The position numbers and the translations under genes are program-made. Under the pieces are notes generated by a model. It saw only the letters and a program-made list of their open reading frames with translations. It was not told where the DNA came from and made no database searches. Positions 22,948-34,605 of a stretch of DNA of 64,000 bases are shown in pieces. The stretch is from Gonatopus flavifemur (taxonomy: Eukaryota; Arthropoda; Insecta; Hymenoptera; Dryinidae): NCBI GenBank assembly GCA_018340375.1, contig JAFFJZ010000013.1, positions 3,760,501 to 3,824,500 of the forward strand. The letters are read 5' to 3'. The first letter of the stretch is position 1, and every line of letters begins with the position of its first letter.

Positions 22948-23189
22948 TGGGACGTATATGTCCCACCTATCTTAGAGTGTTTATTTCCATTTTCCGAGCG
23001 TGAACTGAACCCTTCCATTGCTTCTTTCTGTAATTTGAGTTCGTTATGAGTCCTTGTAATGTTTTGGAGGATATAGTTCTCTTTATTGTTGATCAATTTC
23101 GTCAGATGAACAAATGAAGTCTCGAGAATGAGACTTTTGTTATAAAAAATTCATGTCAGAATAATGGAAGTGTCATGGAACTGCAAACA

Positions 23190-24270
23190 TTGGTATATAG
23201 GGGTTTTTTGGGTCACTGGTTACGAATTTGCACTCAGATTCTCGAAAAATTCACCCTAAACTGGCGGATTCGATATGTTGGCTAACGATTTTGAGTATTC
23301 TCCATTAGCATGCCTTGAAAATTGGTATAGAGGAGTTTTTTAGATCGCTGATTACAAATTTGCACTCAGATTCTCGAAAAATTCACCCTAAACTGGCGGA
23401 TTCGATATGGCGGCTAACGATTTTGAGTATTCTCCATTAGCATGCCTTGAAAATTGGTATAGAGGAGTTTTTTAGATCGCTGATTACAAATTTGCACTCA
23501 GATTCTCGAAAAATTCACCCTAAACTGGCGGATTCGATATGGCGGCTAACGATTTTGAGTATTCTCCATTAGCATGCCTTGAAAATTGGTATAGAGGAGT
23601 TTTTTTAGATCGCTGATTACAAATTTGCACTCAGATTCTCGAAAAATTCACCCTAAACTGGCGAATTCGATATGACGGCTAACGATTTTGAGTATTCTCC
23701 ATTAGCATGCCTTGAAAAATTGGTATGGAGGAGTTTTTAAGATCGCTGATTACAAATTTACACTCAGATTCTCGAAAAATTCACACAAAAATGGCGGATT
23801 CAATATGGCGGCTGACGGTTTCGAGTATTTCCCATTGGTATGTCTTGAGAATTGGTACGGAGGGTTTTTTTGGGTTACCCATCACGAATTCACACTCAAA
23901 TTCCAAAAATTTCCCTTAAAATTGTGAATTCGATATGACGGCTCGAAATTTTGAATATTTTCCATTACTATGCATTGAAAATTGGTATAGACAGGTTTTT
24001 GCGTCGCTGATCACGAATTTGTATTCCGATTTCCAAAAATTTTCCCCAAAATGTAGGATATAATATGGCAGCTCCTAGTTTTGAGTATTCCTCCTCACGC
24101 CTTGGAACTCGGCGCTTGGAATTGTATACCTGGGTTTTCGGAGCCGCTGATTACGAATTTTGAGTCAGATAGAAAATATTCTTCCAAAATGACCGAATCA
24201 AAATGATGGCTCACGATTTTGATCATTTTTATCGGGTTTGCTTGAAAATCTGTATAGTCGAGTCCTTCCA
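23190..24270 (+). repeat. Subterminal tandem array (132-bp unit), left of piggyBac
   Basis: About eight copies. The phrase CATTAGCATGCCTTGAAAA begins at 23,303, 23,435, 23,567 and 23,700, a spacing of 132-133. The first four are nearly identical, later ones diverge. Each unit reads GATCGCTGATTACAAATTTG ... CTGGCGGATTCGATATGGCGG ... TTTTGAGTATTCTCC. It has the same plan as the Transib unit, with paired GGCGG motifs. Confidence 0.92.
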
Positions 24271-24279
24271 ATCCTTGAG

Positions 24280-25262
24280 AACGAATCTGTTATGAGATTC
24301 CGAAATTTTCCCCATGATGATCGATGCAAAATCGTGCCGACAATTTTGAATATCTCTCATTCAGTTTCTCTGGAAACCAGGACATGCGCTTGTGATGAAT
24401 CTGCAAGAGGGTTGAGGAAATTCTTCCTAAATATATACATAGTATACATATCAGACATTCTTTTTGCAAATCTGGCATCCCCCTCCTGTCTAAAATCGAG
24501 CTCCGTCTGAAAATACAATCAAGCTCAGGGTTCCTAGTTCACTATACATATCGAACTTCTTGAGAATCCAATATAGCAGACAAACGTGATCGGGAAACGA
24601 TTGTAGGCAAGTCATATACTGAATCAACCCGTCAAAGACCCTGACGATTCTGGAGTCAGATTCTGGGAATTCAGATGGCGGATGCAATGCGGCAACCGGA
24701 AGATTCCGAACGATGAAATTCGCTTGAATCCGACTAATCAGAGGTTCTTGAGGTCGCGGAATCCGGGTTTGAGGTCGGCAACCTACTGTGATCTCCCCTT
24801 GACGTTGGGAACCCCTGACGAGCCAGTTTCGGATGAATCAAATCGATTTGAATTCTTTGGTATCGCAGCTCTTTTGAGTTCCCAAAATCCGACTCCAAAT
24901 TCTTAGTCAGTGACAAAAAAAACCCTGATACCGACCCACTTCGAAATCGTAAGACTTTTTGACCGGATAATTTACCATCTGATTTTCCTGCAATCGTTTT
25001 CCGATTGAGCATGAGCAATGTTTGCGAGAATTGATGTTTTCATATCTACTTGTTATTGAATCATATACAATATCAATACGAATGAAATATATCTTATGTA
25101 TAAAAGATTTACGCGACACTGGATCCATTATATTGGATTTTCGGAAAGGCCAGAGTATCAAGTTAACTGGACACCATGAGCTTTGATTCGACACCCTGAT
25201 CATATTTTTGGACTGCATTCAATTTTGAATGCGGAAGTATCAGATTAGACAAAGAATATATA
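24280..25262. other. piggyBac interior, no gene recognised
   Basis: Degenerate leftovers of the array (for example AGATGGCGGATGCAATGCGG near 24,672), then AT-rich sequence to the mariner insertion. Confidence 0.5.
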
Positions 25263-25315
25263 CTACTGTGGGTGAAAAGTAAGGTGAATTTGTTTGTAAA
25301 ATGAAAAATCTTCAT

Positions 25316-26710
25316 TCATTCTCCTACATCAATTTCATCCCCTTCAAAGTAATCCCCTCTCGATGAAATACACTTATGCCAACGTTTTTTCCAATCATCG
25401 GAACATGATGAATAGTCCCTTTCCGGTATAGCCATCAGCGCCTTCTTCAATTCAGATTTTATCTCCTCAGTCGATTCGAAACGCTTTTCCCGGAGTGGTC
25501 TCTTGAGTTTTGGGAATAGCCAGGAGTCACACGGAGCCAAATCAGGCGGATACGGTGGTTGCGGAACGATATGCGTCGAATTTTTGGCGGAATGGTCACG
25601 AAGAACGAGTGCAGTATGAGACGGTGCATCATCGTGATGCAAAAACCAAGAGTTGTTAGTCCATAATTCCGGTCTTTTCAGACGAATTGCTTCACGCATC
25701 ATATCAGTGAAGTCTCTAACAGTCAACCGACGATTTTTGGGCACTAATTCCTCCAGTCCATCGACGTGCTGGTCATCTGTTGACGTCGATGGTCGTCCGG
25801 AGCACTCCAAGTCATCAACACATTCTCGACCCTCTTTGAAGTCTTTGTACCTGCTACTTCTCGAGCGGAAGTGAATTGAGAAAAAATAGAAAAAAAGGAT
25901 AAATATGGAGAGATCAAATAATTCCATAAAGAAACAATAATCTGAATTCGTGAGCAAGAACGAGAACTGAGAAATATGATAGAATGAACGCTGGGTCGGC
26001 TTCTTCGTTCGTGGATAGAAAGAATCTCGTTACAAGAGTTTGACCGAAAAGTCATCGATATATTTCAGAAAATCAAATCACAATCTATATGAAAATACTT
26101 ACAAATAATCTTCCTTGTATTAATTACAATAATGCCTTCTTACCGGGCCCGTCACACACGCCGCCATCAATCACACACATTTGATGGCCATCATGAATTG
26201 TGTACCGCACTAATCTACTCTCAATTAATAAAACTCCATATAAAACATAAATTGAACAATAATTGGATATGAACTCTTCTCGAATGAATCCGTTATTATA
26301 TTTGGATTTTCACGTGAAACAAAAGATGAACTTTAATGGAAGAGCGCGATATGAAGGTTCGCAATGGAGAAGAACGATGTGTTCTCGCAGAGAGCTGAGA
26401 AGAGAAGAAGACCTCGTGGGAGAAATTAGAATACCAGAGATCGATGTCGATAAGTAGATCGAACGACAGATGATAAGTATTGGGGAAGTAATGACATATG
26501 ATGAATCATCCTTCAATGAGTCGTTGCGACGAGAGAGGTCGACACTCTCTATTTAATGAGTCACGACGCAACAGTACCACGTATAAACATTGTTCTGCGA
26601 CATGGTAGAATCACCAAAAGCCTTCCGCAACATCCTCAAAGTTTCCGCAGCCGAAATTTCATTCCACAAACAGAATTTGATTGCACTTCTCTGCTCAATT
26701 AGATCAGACA
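25316..26710 (-). pseudogene. mariner transposase, internal deletion plus insertion
   Basis: The N-terminal helix-turn-helix part is at about 26,710-26,579 (MSDLIEQRSAIKFCLW ... NNVYTWY). After the inserted LTR the frame resumes near 25,850 with YKDFKEGRE and LECSGRPSTS. It then jumps to REAIRLKRPELWTNNSWFLH, so the WVPHEL region and the first catalytic aspartate are deleted. The second and third aspartates remain (HHDDAPSH and PPDLAPCDSWLF), 34 residues apart, which defines mariner. The C-terminus is complete to DVGE. Not functional. Confidence 0.88.
25852..26573. mobile_element. Solo LTR inside the mariner transposase
   Basis: A 722-bp insertion that starts TGCTACTTC, ends GACGCAACA and is flanked by a perfect 5-bp duplication GTACC (25,847-25,851 and 26,574-26,578). 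TG...CA ends with a 5-bp duplication fit an LTR left after recombination between the two LTRs of a provirus. No coding sequence. Both strands keep TG...CA, so orientation and family are undecided. Confidence 0.7.
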
Positions 26711-26908
26711 TTGTAAAAATCGACAAATGCATTCTTGGTCGTTTGGTAGACACAAGCGTAAATGTATGACTGATAATGACATTGACATGAAATTTGGCAC
26801 AGATGTCATTAACAGTCCTGCCAACTTAAGAAAAAAAGAACTAGCCTGAAATGTCGAGCCCGCGGAGTTTGAATTGAAAATTCACCTTACTTTTCGCCCA
26901 CAGTAGTA

Positions 26909-27364
26909 CATCCTTCTCAAGTGTGAAATTGGTAGTAGGTTTTGGAATTCACACGAATTCAGCATTCTTCGGAGCTGAAAAGAATATTAGAATATTTTCA
27001 ATATACACAATTGATTTACTTGAACTGATTTCCCGAATCGCGAATACCGGTTGTCATACTAGAATTTCTTCAGTCGAAAATTCTGATTTTGCTGTAGCAT
27101 TGATTCATAATATAATGGAATATATATTTATAATATAATATCATGATATAGTATAATATGGTATGATAACATGTAGTATAATAAATCAACATCTAACATC
27201 ATAGCATCAAATGTAATACCTCTAATAGCTTTGGATAATACCTTAGATTATTTCGAATATCGTACTGTTGGAAGAAGAATATCGGGAGCATACATCCAGT
27301 AACTGTTCTCAAGAGAACAGGTTCATCTTTGATACCTGATCCGTGTTTCCTAATCCTTCGTGAA
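26909..27364. other. piggyBac interior, no gene recognised
   Basis: AT-rich sequence with a run of TATAATATAATATCATGATATAG-like repeats near 27,110-27,180. Confidence 0.5.
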
Positions 27365-27366
27365 TA

Positions 27367-27942
27367 CAGGGTGAGGCATTTATCTTGAGACAACGGAATA
27401 TCTCTCTGGGATCATCTTTTATTGGGAAATATTTCATGCAAAAGTTGTAGGGTGTCAGAGGGGCTATCTCACAGTGACCTTGGGAATGTTCTTGATCTCG
27501 ATCTCCAAGGTGCTTTGAAGGTCAAGTTCAAAATTTCAAATGGGACCCCCCACCCCCCTATTTGACCCCGGGGATGAAAAGGGCGGGAAATTTCACGTCG
27601 AGATATGACCTTGACCTCGAGGTCGGGGCAAGACCAAGGTGATTCCAAAGTCAAGAGAAAAGAAATTTTGTCATACGAGAGGTGTTGTGCAACACGAAGG
27701 CTGGAACAGGGAGGATTTTGAAATGACCTCGAGCTTCAAGGTCGTTTGAAGATCACCTCAGAAAATCAACGAGTTTGTGATTGAACGAGTTTGTTTTTGT
27801 CTTGTTAACGTGGGTCGGAGTGCTTGTTTTCGGTAAGTCCCCTCGCCTCTGACCGTTTTGGATGGTTTTTTTGTTTGGGATAAACTTATTCCAACAAATG
27901 CTCAAATTGGTCACCTTCAACTCCAATGCATCTATTGATCCG
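27367..27942 (+). repeat. Left inverted-repeat arm of palindromic DD41D
   Basis: Pairs with 29,876-30,452. Its inner end reads, on the minus strand, RINRCIGVEGDQFEHLLE and a stop, the same tail as the forward gene (RINECIEVEGHQFEHLLK). Confidence 0.85.
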
Positions 27943-28454
27943 TAAGTTCGTTCAAGTTTACAGAATTTTGTTGAATTTCATTGGAACCCCGCTGTGCCAA
28001 ACGTGAAAAGAATTCAACAAAATTTTTCCGCTAGGGATCTATCAGGAGACTATCATTCTACTACGGTTTCATCCAGTTCTCCATGTACTTCTTGCGAGGA
28101 ATTCTCAGTTTTGGGAATTTCAAGATGGAGGTTTTTGTATAGCACTTCAAAGAATCACAACTGATCGAATTATCGAAGCTGCCATCTTGGAATTTCTGGA
28201 ATTGGAAAATTTTCTTCAAAAAGGTCATGGATAACTGATTAAAACCGTATGGAAATCATACTTTTCTGATAGTCTGTCTCCATAATTACATAATGATGGA
28301 GGTGAAAGCAAATGGAGAAAAGGAGGTGCCCTGTGGCACCTGTTCTTATTGAGAGATAGCGAAGTGCTTTCGCCAGGATTTTTTTTTATGTTTTTGGAAT
28401 GCATACAGGCAGCGCACTCATTGAAATCTAGGGGGAGGCTGAATAAGGGTCAAT

Positions 28455-28646
28455 CTACGCCACACATTCGTTGCCTTGGAACGACATTTGTTGATTCACA
28501 GCTAACATTACGTTCACAAGCAAGAGCGGAAGTTGGTTTTCCAAAAGATCACGAAATTTTCCATGGTTTGAGTTACCTTCAATTAAGTGGGCACTAACAA
28601 CCTTGTGATCAATCATTCCACACCAAATGCACAAAAACACGGGCAT
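28455..28646 (-). pseudogene. Reversed DD41D transposase fragment
   Basis: Minus-strand peptide with CIWCGMIDHKVVSAHLIEGN and KFRDLLENQLPLLL. It aligns with the block CGIIDDQVVGPHSIEGHLNG...DCLENQPPLLL of the forward copy. Between it and the reversed tail at 27,940 lie several hundred bases unrelated to the gene, so this half has suffered its own insertion. Only the C-terminal half is present. Confidence 0.75.
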
Positions 28647-28870
28647 AAATACAGTCGTACACGGTCGTTGAATTCAAAGCATTGCATGAAAACAAAACAT
28701 ACCACATCGAACTGGTGCGTGTAATTGCGTCCTGTCTCTCGATATTTCCGGTTCATAATTCGGCACGTCAACGGATATCGTGATTTGTGTATTCTGATTT
28801 CTCTAATTTTTTCTCCCGCTGATTGCTAATTTCTTTGTGAATTTCGCCTCTGTTAAATTTTCTCCCAATA

Positions 28871-29934
28871 ATGAAGGCCATTCCTGTAAAAGGGAGAATA
28901 GAAATTATCCTCATTGATGGTGAATGTGCCAGGAATGTCCATGCCGGTGTTTTGCTTTATGCTGAACGTTTTCCGGACAGCGTGCGATCTCAAGCATCTC
29001 TTTTCGGGTCGTTGAACGATTCATGGAAGAGGGGAGTGTGGAAAACAGAAAGAGAGTCCGTCGCAACACAGTTACTGGATTCGACAATGAAATTGCTGTA
29101 TTAGCTGTAATGAATGCTGATTCTCATGTCAGTACTCGAGAAATCGAACATGATTCTGGAATTTTGCAACGTAGTGTATGCAGGATGTTGAAAAAACAAA
29201 AATATCACCCCTACCACATAAAATTGCATCAAGAACTTCATGGTAATTATTCTCAAAACCGAATTAATCTTTGCCAATGGGCTCGTCAACAAATCCAATT
29301 AGATCCTGATTTCTTTGCTGAAGTGTTATTTCCGGACGAGTCCCCTTTCACCAACCATGGCACGGTTAAAAGGCATAACATGCACTACTGGAGTAATGGA
29401 AATCCACATTGGTTACGTCAAGTCAAACATCAACATCAATGGTCTGTGAACGTTCGGTGTGGGATAATTGATGACCAGGTTGTGGGTCCACACTCCATTG
29501 AGGGTCACTTGAACGGCGGAAAATACCGTGATTGTTTGGAAAACCAACCTCCGCTTTTACTTTGAGAGGTAACGTTACCTGTGAGGCCACAAATGTGGTT
29601 TTAACACGATGAATGTCCGAAGCTTCATTCTCGAGTTGCTTGTCAAGTTTTAGATCGCGAGTTCAATGGACGCTGGATTGGTAGGAGTGGTCCAGTAGAT
29701 TGGCCAGCAAGATCGTCAGACCTCACCTCGCCAGACTCCTTTTTATGGAGTTATTTGAAGAGCGAAGTTTACAAACAAGTGCCAACATCTCGAGGAAACA
29801 TGATACAGCGGATCAAGGATGCTTGTGCCAAAATACCACCTCATATGCTTCGAAGTTGTGTACGATCTTCTGAAGTACGGATCAATGAGTGCATTGAAGT
29901 TGAAGGTCACCAATTTGAACATTTGTTGAAATAA
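28871..29934 (+). pseudogene. DD41D transposase, frameshifted
   Basis: ATG at 28,871. The first frame ends in the region LLYAERFPDSVRSQ; a shift near 29,005-29,020 continues at EEGSVENRKRVRRN and helix-turn-helix block VSTREIEHDSGILQRSVCRML. In-frame stops lie at 29,563-29,565 and near 29,599. The catalytic acids can still be seen (LFPDES, HDE and SPDSF), and the frame ends KFEHLL-like at 29,932-29,934. The tail lies inside the right inverted arm. Inactive. Confidence 0.85.
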
Positions 29935-30452
29935 CTTGATTCAGAATAAAACGAGCATTCAAAATTGTGAGAGGCAAGAGGACTCGCCGAAAACAAGCAC
30001 CCCTACCCACGGTAACAAGGCAAAAAAAACTCGTGTGATAACTAACTCGTTTAATTCCCAAGTTGACTCCCAAACGACCTTGAAGGTCAAGGTCATTCCA
30101 AGGTCCTGCCTGTTCCAGCCTTCGTGTTGCACAACACCTCTCGTATGACAAAATTTCTTTTCTCTTGACTTTGGAATCACCTTGGTCTTGCCCCGACCTC
30201 GAGATCAAGGTCATATCTCGACGTGAAATTTCCCGCCCTTTCCATCCCCGGGTTCAAATAGGGGGGTGGGGAGTCCCATTTGAAATTTTGAACTTGACCT
30301 TCAAATGACCTTGGATATCGAGATCAAGGACATTTCCAAGGTCACTGTTGGAGATCCCCTTTTACACCCTACAACTTTTGAATAAGACATTTTCCGATGA
30401 ATGATGATCCCATCAAGATATTTCGTTGTCTCAAGATAGATGCCTCACCCTG
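29876..30452 (-). repeat. Right inverted-repeat arm of palindromic DD41D
   Basis: Mirror of 27,367-27,942. It overlaps the last 20 or so codons of the forward transposase and ends CACCCTG at 30,452. Confidence 0.85.
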
Positions 30453-30454
30453 TA

Positions 30455-30869
30455 TAGGGGGTAAAATTCGCCAAGTGTTCCCACTTGAAAATTTCAATCT
30501 CATCAATGTTGATGGAATTCCATGAATTCGTTGTACCAGTTACCCCCTTCAAATTGTGTTAACACCAGGTTCCTAGGAAGTCAGGTTTCCATGGTACAGG
30601 GGTTTAAATTCTCAAGATTTTTGTGATCTGCGTTTTTTTGAAAAATCATCATCCTCATCAATTTCATTCGATGAAGATATGCCATTATTGATATTGTTAG
30701 GATTTTGAATTTCACGATAAAAATACTTTCACTCATGCAGAAGGAATATTTCACATAGCAATTCGATTTTTAAAAGTATTTTTGCATCTGTCGGTCACTG
30801 CGCCCCTTTCGATGTTGATGAAACCTTGATAAATCGAAAGCTTGATTCCTTTGCTTCAAAATCATACAG
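30455..30869 (+). repeat. Left 415-bp inverted-repeat arm
   Basis: Pairs with 37,712-38,128. The match starts at TAGGGGGTAAAATTCGCC and fades after AATCATACAG. Confidence 0.87.
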
Positions 30870-31704
30870 ATCCAGAAATGAGATTAGAAGATTCCTCAAA
30901 ATTACAGAGGGGTTTAGGTGCTCAGATCTCACACGTCCACCCGCTACCATCGTGTATAAATACAACACTACGCCAACATTGTGTATTAATATCCTATGCT
31001 GATGAATGATTCATTCTGCCGTAATTTTCTGTATCATTATTAGTGAAAATCACTTCCAGGAATCAGATATTCTCTGATTCCTAATGTTATTCCCTGATTC
31101 TGATTCACTGAGGATTTGAATTCATTCTCATCAATCATATGAACTCCTGCCCTGAAGCTTCGATTGGAGAGTGACTGTGGATGTTTCCAGGGCAACCTGA
31201 TTCTTCTTTATTTGTAACCTAACCAACCTTATTCTCTCCAATCTGAACTCATCAACGGTTTTGTGTCGTTTCCAATGTACAGAGATGAATATCAACCCAG
31301 TGAAACTTTCTTGTTCATGAAGTTTTTGTGATTGATTTTCTGCTGAATTATTCTATTGAGGAAGGACTTTTTCCTACATTTAATATCACAATGAAACGAA
31401 GGAGTTCAGGTGATCGTTGTTTCAATCCATTTCAATATCCCTGTCAAAAAAATCTTCAGATCTTCGAACCTTATCTGCAAATCTGAGAAAAAAATATCAT
31501 CATCTACCCTCTGATACCCGAATATGTAGTGGATGCAGGAAAGACATGACTGTACTATCTTCAATGTCACCTTTGTACGATGTCCAATCTGTTCAGATGG
31601 ATACACGCGAGAATAATTCACTTGAGGTAGTTCCGCTTCATTATTCGATTCATCAAAAGAGTACACAGTATACATTGAGAAAAAAGATAATGGAGGCAAC
31701 AACA

Positions 31705-31845
31705 CACGACAGTTGGATACGTTAAAATACAACCCCTCGTCAATTCAATTTGAATTCAAGATTCATTCACGTATTCGTAGTTGAGTCAACTACAAATCTA
31801 ATTGTATCAAAGGAGTATTGCATTTGAACGTATCCAACTGTCGTG
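31705..31845. repeat. Small inverted-repeat element (141 bp)
   Basis: CACGACAGTTGGATACGTT at the left is mirrored at the right end, with no clear target duplication. It follows directly on the first part of the transposase-like gene and contains the palindrome GTAGTTGAGTCAACTAC. Probably a MITE. Confidence 0.55.
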
Positions 31846-32769
31846 CGTAGTTGAGTCCACTATTCATTCTTCTCAGTGCAGCCTCAAAATGTTCTAATGA
31901 GGAGAAAACTGGGATAATTGAGAAATTTCCATAATCTCTTAGAATCAAACATGATTCGAAGAAGAGGATGATGTCCCACACCTTGGAACTAACGAGGAGG
32001 GAACTTTTGATATAAATGGAGAAGATTTTTCCGTTCCATCAACAAAAATGTCTGAGAATTCAAATCGACAGTGTCAAATAAAACATCATGAATCAGCTAT
32101 TGAAGTTCTCGATTAAATCAAAGGAAAATTCAGTCTCCCGGTTACTCAAAAAAGATCTCGCTTCCAACCTTTGCTTCAAAATCATGGGGACGAAGGACAT
32201 TGGCTACTGAATTCAACGCTTCGGAACGTCAAGCTAGGAAAGCCAAACAGTTGGTAGCTGAAAACGGGATTCTGACATCACCAAATCCAAAGAGAGGACG
32301 AAGGTTATCTTGCGAGATTGAGAATTCCATCATAGCATTCGACTTGGATGATAAAAATAGCCGGATATTGCCAGGCATGAAGGATTATGTTTCGATCAAA
32401 ACTAACGATGGAACGCGTGAACATGTTCAAAAAAGATTGATTTTATGCAATCTTCCCGAATTGTATTCTTCATTCTGTTACGTCAAAACCTTTTATATAG
32501 ATTACCTGAAACAGACAGCAGTTATTAGGGATTGCCAAATCAAAGTTTGACAACCCCTCTGTTACCTCACTTTAGTTAGTTGGACTAAACAAGGACTGGG
32601 GAAAGGATAATTGAATGAAACTGTTTGACTCGTTTGAAATATAGTTACAAAATTGAATTTATTATGACTTGTGTCAGTGTTTTATTACAATGAGGTTTAA
32701 TATTTAACCTTGTATATTGATATTAATATTTATAATTACAAACTTTAAATTAATTATATAGCTCAATTT

Positions 32770-33719
32770 TTAGGATTCACATTTTGAACAGGAACTAGAT
32801 TCATATAATTCCTTGCATGGAGGAAGAGGTTGAACGTCCCAATTTTCTCCTTCTACAAATAAATCCCCTCTGATTTCCAATGAAGCTGAATATAGTTCCA
32901 AATTATTTGGTTCTTCATTCAATTTCATTAGGGATTCTTCGTAGGTGGACAGGTTATTGAGGAATCGTTTTCTCTTCCTTCCTGCAGGTGGAATTCTATT
33001 TTCCCTAACGTCCCTATGATGAGTTTCTATCCTGTTCTTTGTTCCCCGGATTCTATCTTCTAGATATTTTATCTTATCATGTATCTTGGTTTCCACTGAA
33101 AGAAGAACAGAAAAAGAAAATTTGTTAAAATATAATTCCTTACTACTTCCGAAATGAGAATAAAAGAGAGAGAGATGATTCAAATAAAAGGAGAAAAAGA
33201 GAGTGAAAAAAAACGAATTAAAAGAAAGATTCACAAACTTTGGTTAGTATTCAAGTATGGGACTTGAATCTATGAAAATTTCGGATGAAAAAAAAATTCT
33301 GATTTCATTTATTGAGCGAAAATTAAAATCAAAAAATTATATTCAACTATGTGGCTTGACTCCACGAGGATTGATTTTCATTTGAATTCTAAAAACTCAA
33401 GGTTTCATCGAGATTTTAATGTTACCATTGAGTTAGGAAACTTAGGTTTTCAACCCACCCAAATAGTGTAAAACACTTACTTTTCATGAACCCCGCGAGT
33501 GCCTTAGCAACTCGCTTCACGTTCTGTTGTGATTTGTTGAAACTGCTAGTGATCCTGGCTGTTTGTAGCACAGGATCGCAGTGACCACCTGTTGTCGAAG
33601 AAAGAAATGTAGCTCCGATGGTTCTTTCTTCCGCGTAGTTGAAATAGCCCGTGCTTGAATTGTTGAAATATTTTCTCCTTTGGAATTTTGATTTGTGCTT
33701 GAACTTCGTTCAATCCTGT
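32770..33719 (-). CDS. Unassigned two-exon gene within the long-TIR element
   Basis: Minus-strand exon 2 (33,095-32,770) encodes ETKIHDKIKYLEDRIRGTKN and a basic block PAGRKRKRF, ends in a cysteine pair CSKCES and stops with TAA. It is preceded by a strong acceptor (TTCTGTTCTTCTTTCAG). A GTAAGT donor at 33,480 ends an open stretch upstream with GGHCDPVLQTARITSSF and KRVAKALAGFMK. Splicing them (intron 33,480-33,096) keeps the frame. AATAAA signals follow the stop near 32,680. I find no ATG in the open part of exon 1, so a further 5' exon or decay is possible. Product not recognised; could be a second gene of the transposon or inserted cargo. Confidence 0.4.
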
Positions 33720-34010
33720 TCAAGCACTAGTTCAAATACCACTCGCTGATGGTAGCGATGAGCAGCAATCCAAGCTTGCTCGTTGAGATTTTGAGCAGCA
33801 ATTCAGCCGTGCTCGTTGAGATTTTTCCTCCTTTGGAATTTTGATTTGTGCTTGAACTTCGTTCAATCCTGTTCAAGCACTAGTTCAAATACCACTCGTT
33901 GATGGTAGCGATGAGCAACAATCCACGCTTGCTCGTTGAGTTTTTCGAATAATTCGTGCTTGAACTTCGTTCAATCCTGTTCAAGCACTTATCAAAATTC
34001 GGCCGTTGAT
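33678..34010. repeat. Degenerate tandem repeat with stem-loop
   Basis: The phrase GTGCTTGAACTTCGTTCAATC occurs at 33,695, 33,848 and 33,956; the first two copies share a unit of 153 bp, the third is partial. Each holds the inverted pair GCTTGAAC...GTTCAAGC. It lies in the inferred 5' leader of the minus-strand gene. Confidence 0.7.
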
Positions 34011-34209
34011 TGTAGAGTCCTTAAAAGGACTATTGATATTCCAGCGATGAAAAATTGCTTGTTAAAGCTTGATCCTGCGTTGTCTTGAAGGTGTGAAATC
34101 CTGAAAAGGACTGTTGATGTTCCAACGTTGAAGATTCAGTTGTTGACAAGAGCGAAGTGTCTTGTGAAGTGTAGTGGAGTGAAGTGTGTCAGCTAAGGAA
34201 ATGTCGCGA

Positions 34210-34217
34210 TATTTATA
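34210..34217 (-). promoter_or_regulatory. TATA box
   Basis: Minus-strand TATAAATA within GCGTGTATAAATATCGCG. About 30 bases downstream comes CTGACACACTTCACT, a plausible start region. It would drive the gene at 32,770-33,719 through a leader of about 450 bases. Prediction from sequence only. Confidence 0.4.
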
Positions 34218-34605
34218 CACGCGAATCCTCTTGGTGAGCGCCGTGATTGGCTAGAGGTTCCCTGGAAGGGTTTTTCAAACTCTAGACCAATGAGAAATCC
34301 AGGTTCCTGTTCTCGACGGTTGCCGACGATTCAAACTTAGCGGTATACGCGAGCGCCACCTGTCGGGAAAGTCGTGAGTTAACGCACTTCTCGCTCGACT
34401 CTCGCTCGGAGGTGACGGGTTCCCTCTTCGTCGTCTCCATATCCATAATGTTTCAATATTACAAATCAAAGGTCGTTTCAACCGGTATATTTATATCTAC
34501 CTCTTATCTTTGAAGTCAAATGCCTAAGATTATTTTTGCATATCCCATTAATCATAATATATTCATACAAAAAACAAAATATAGTTTTCAAATTCAAGAC
34601 GCTTA

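Larger units (their letters stand above)
25263..26906 (-). mobile_element. mariner (DD34D) element, deleted and split by a solo LTR
   Basis: Inverted ends CTACTGTGGGTGAAAAGT (25,263) and the complement of CTACTGTGGGCGAAAAGT (ending 26,906), each continuing to AAGGTGAATTT, flanked by TA on both sides. The transposase inside is minus-strand, lacks its middle and is interrupted by 722 bp of LTR-like DNA. Confidence 0.9.
27367..30452 (+). mobile_element. Palindromic DD41D Tc1/mariner element
   Basis: CAGGGTGAGGCATTTATCTTGAG at 27,367 is mirrored by the end at 30,452, with TA on both sides (27,365-27,366 and 30,453-30,454). The arms match for about 560 bp, including GGTCAAGTTCAAAATTTCAA, GGGCGGGAAATTTC and CATACGAGAGGTGTTGTG. 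The arms are so long that the left one carries, in reverse, the last codons of the transposase. A further reversed transposase fragment lies at 28,455-28,646 and a forward copy at 28,871-29,934, so the element is a partial head-to-head inverted duplication. Confidence 0.87.

Noticed and set aside
31705..31845. Calling the 141-bp hairpin a Transib-type MITE because it starts with CAC
   Set aside because: The heptamer does not match and no 5-bp duplication is present.
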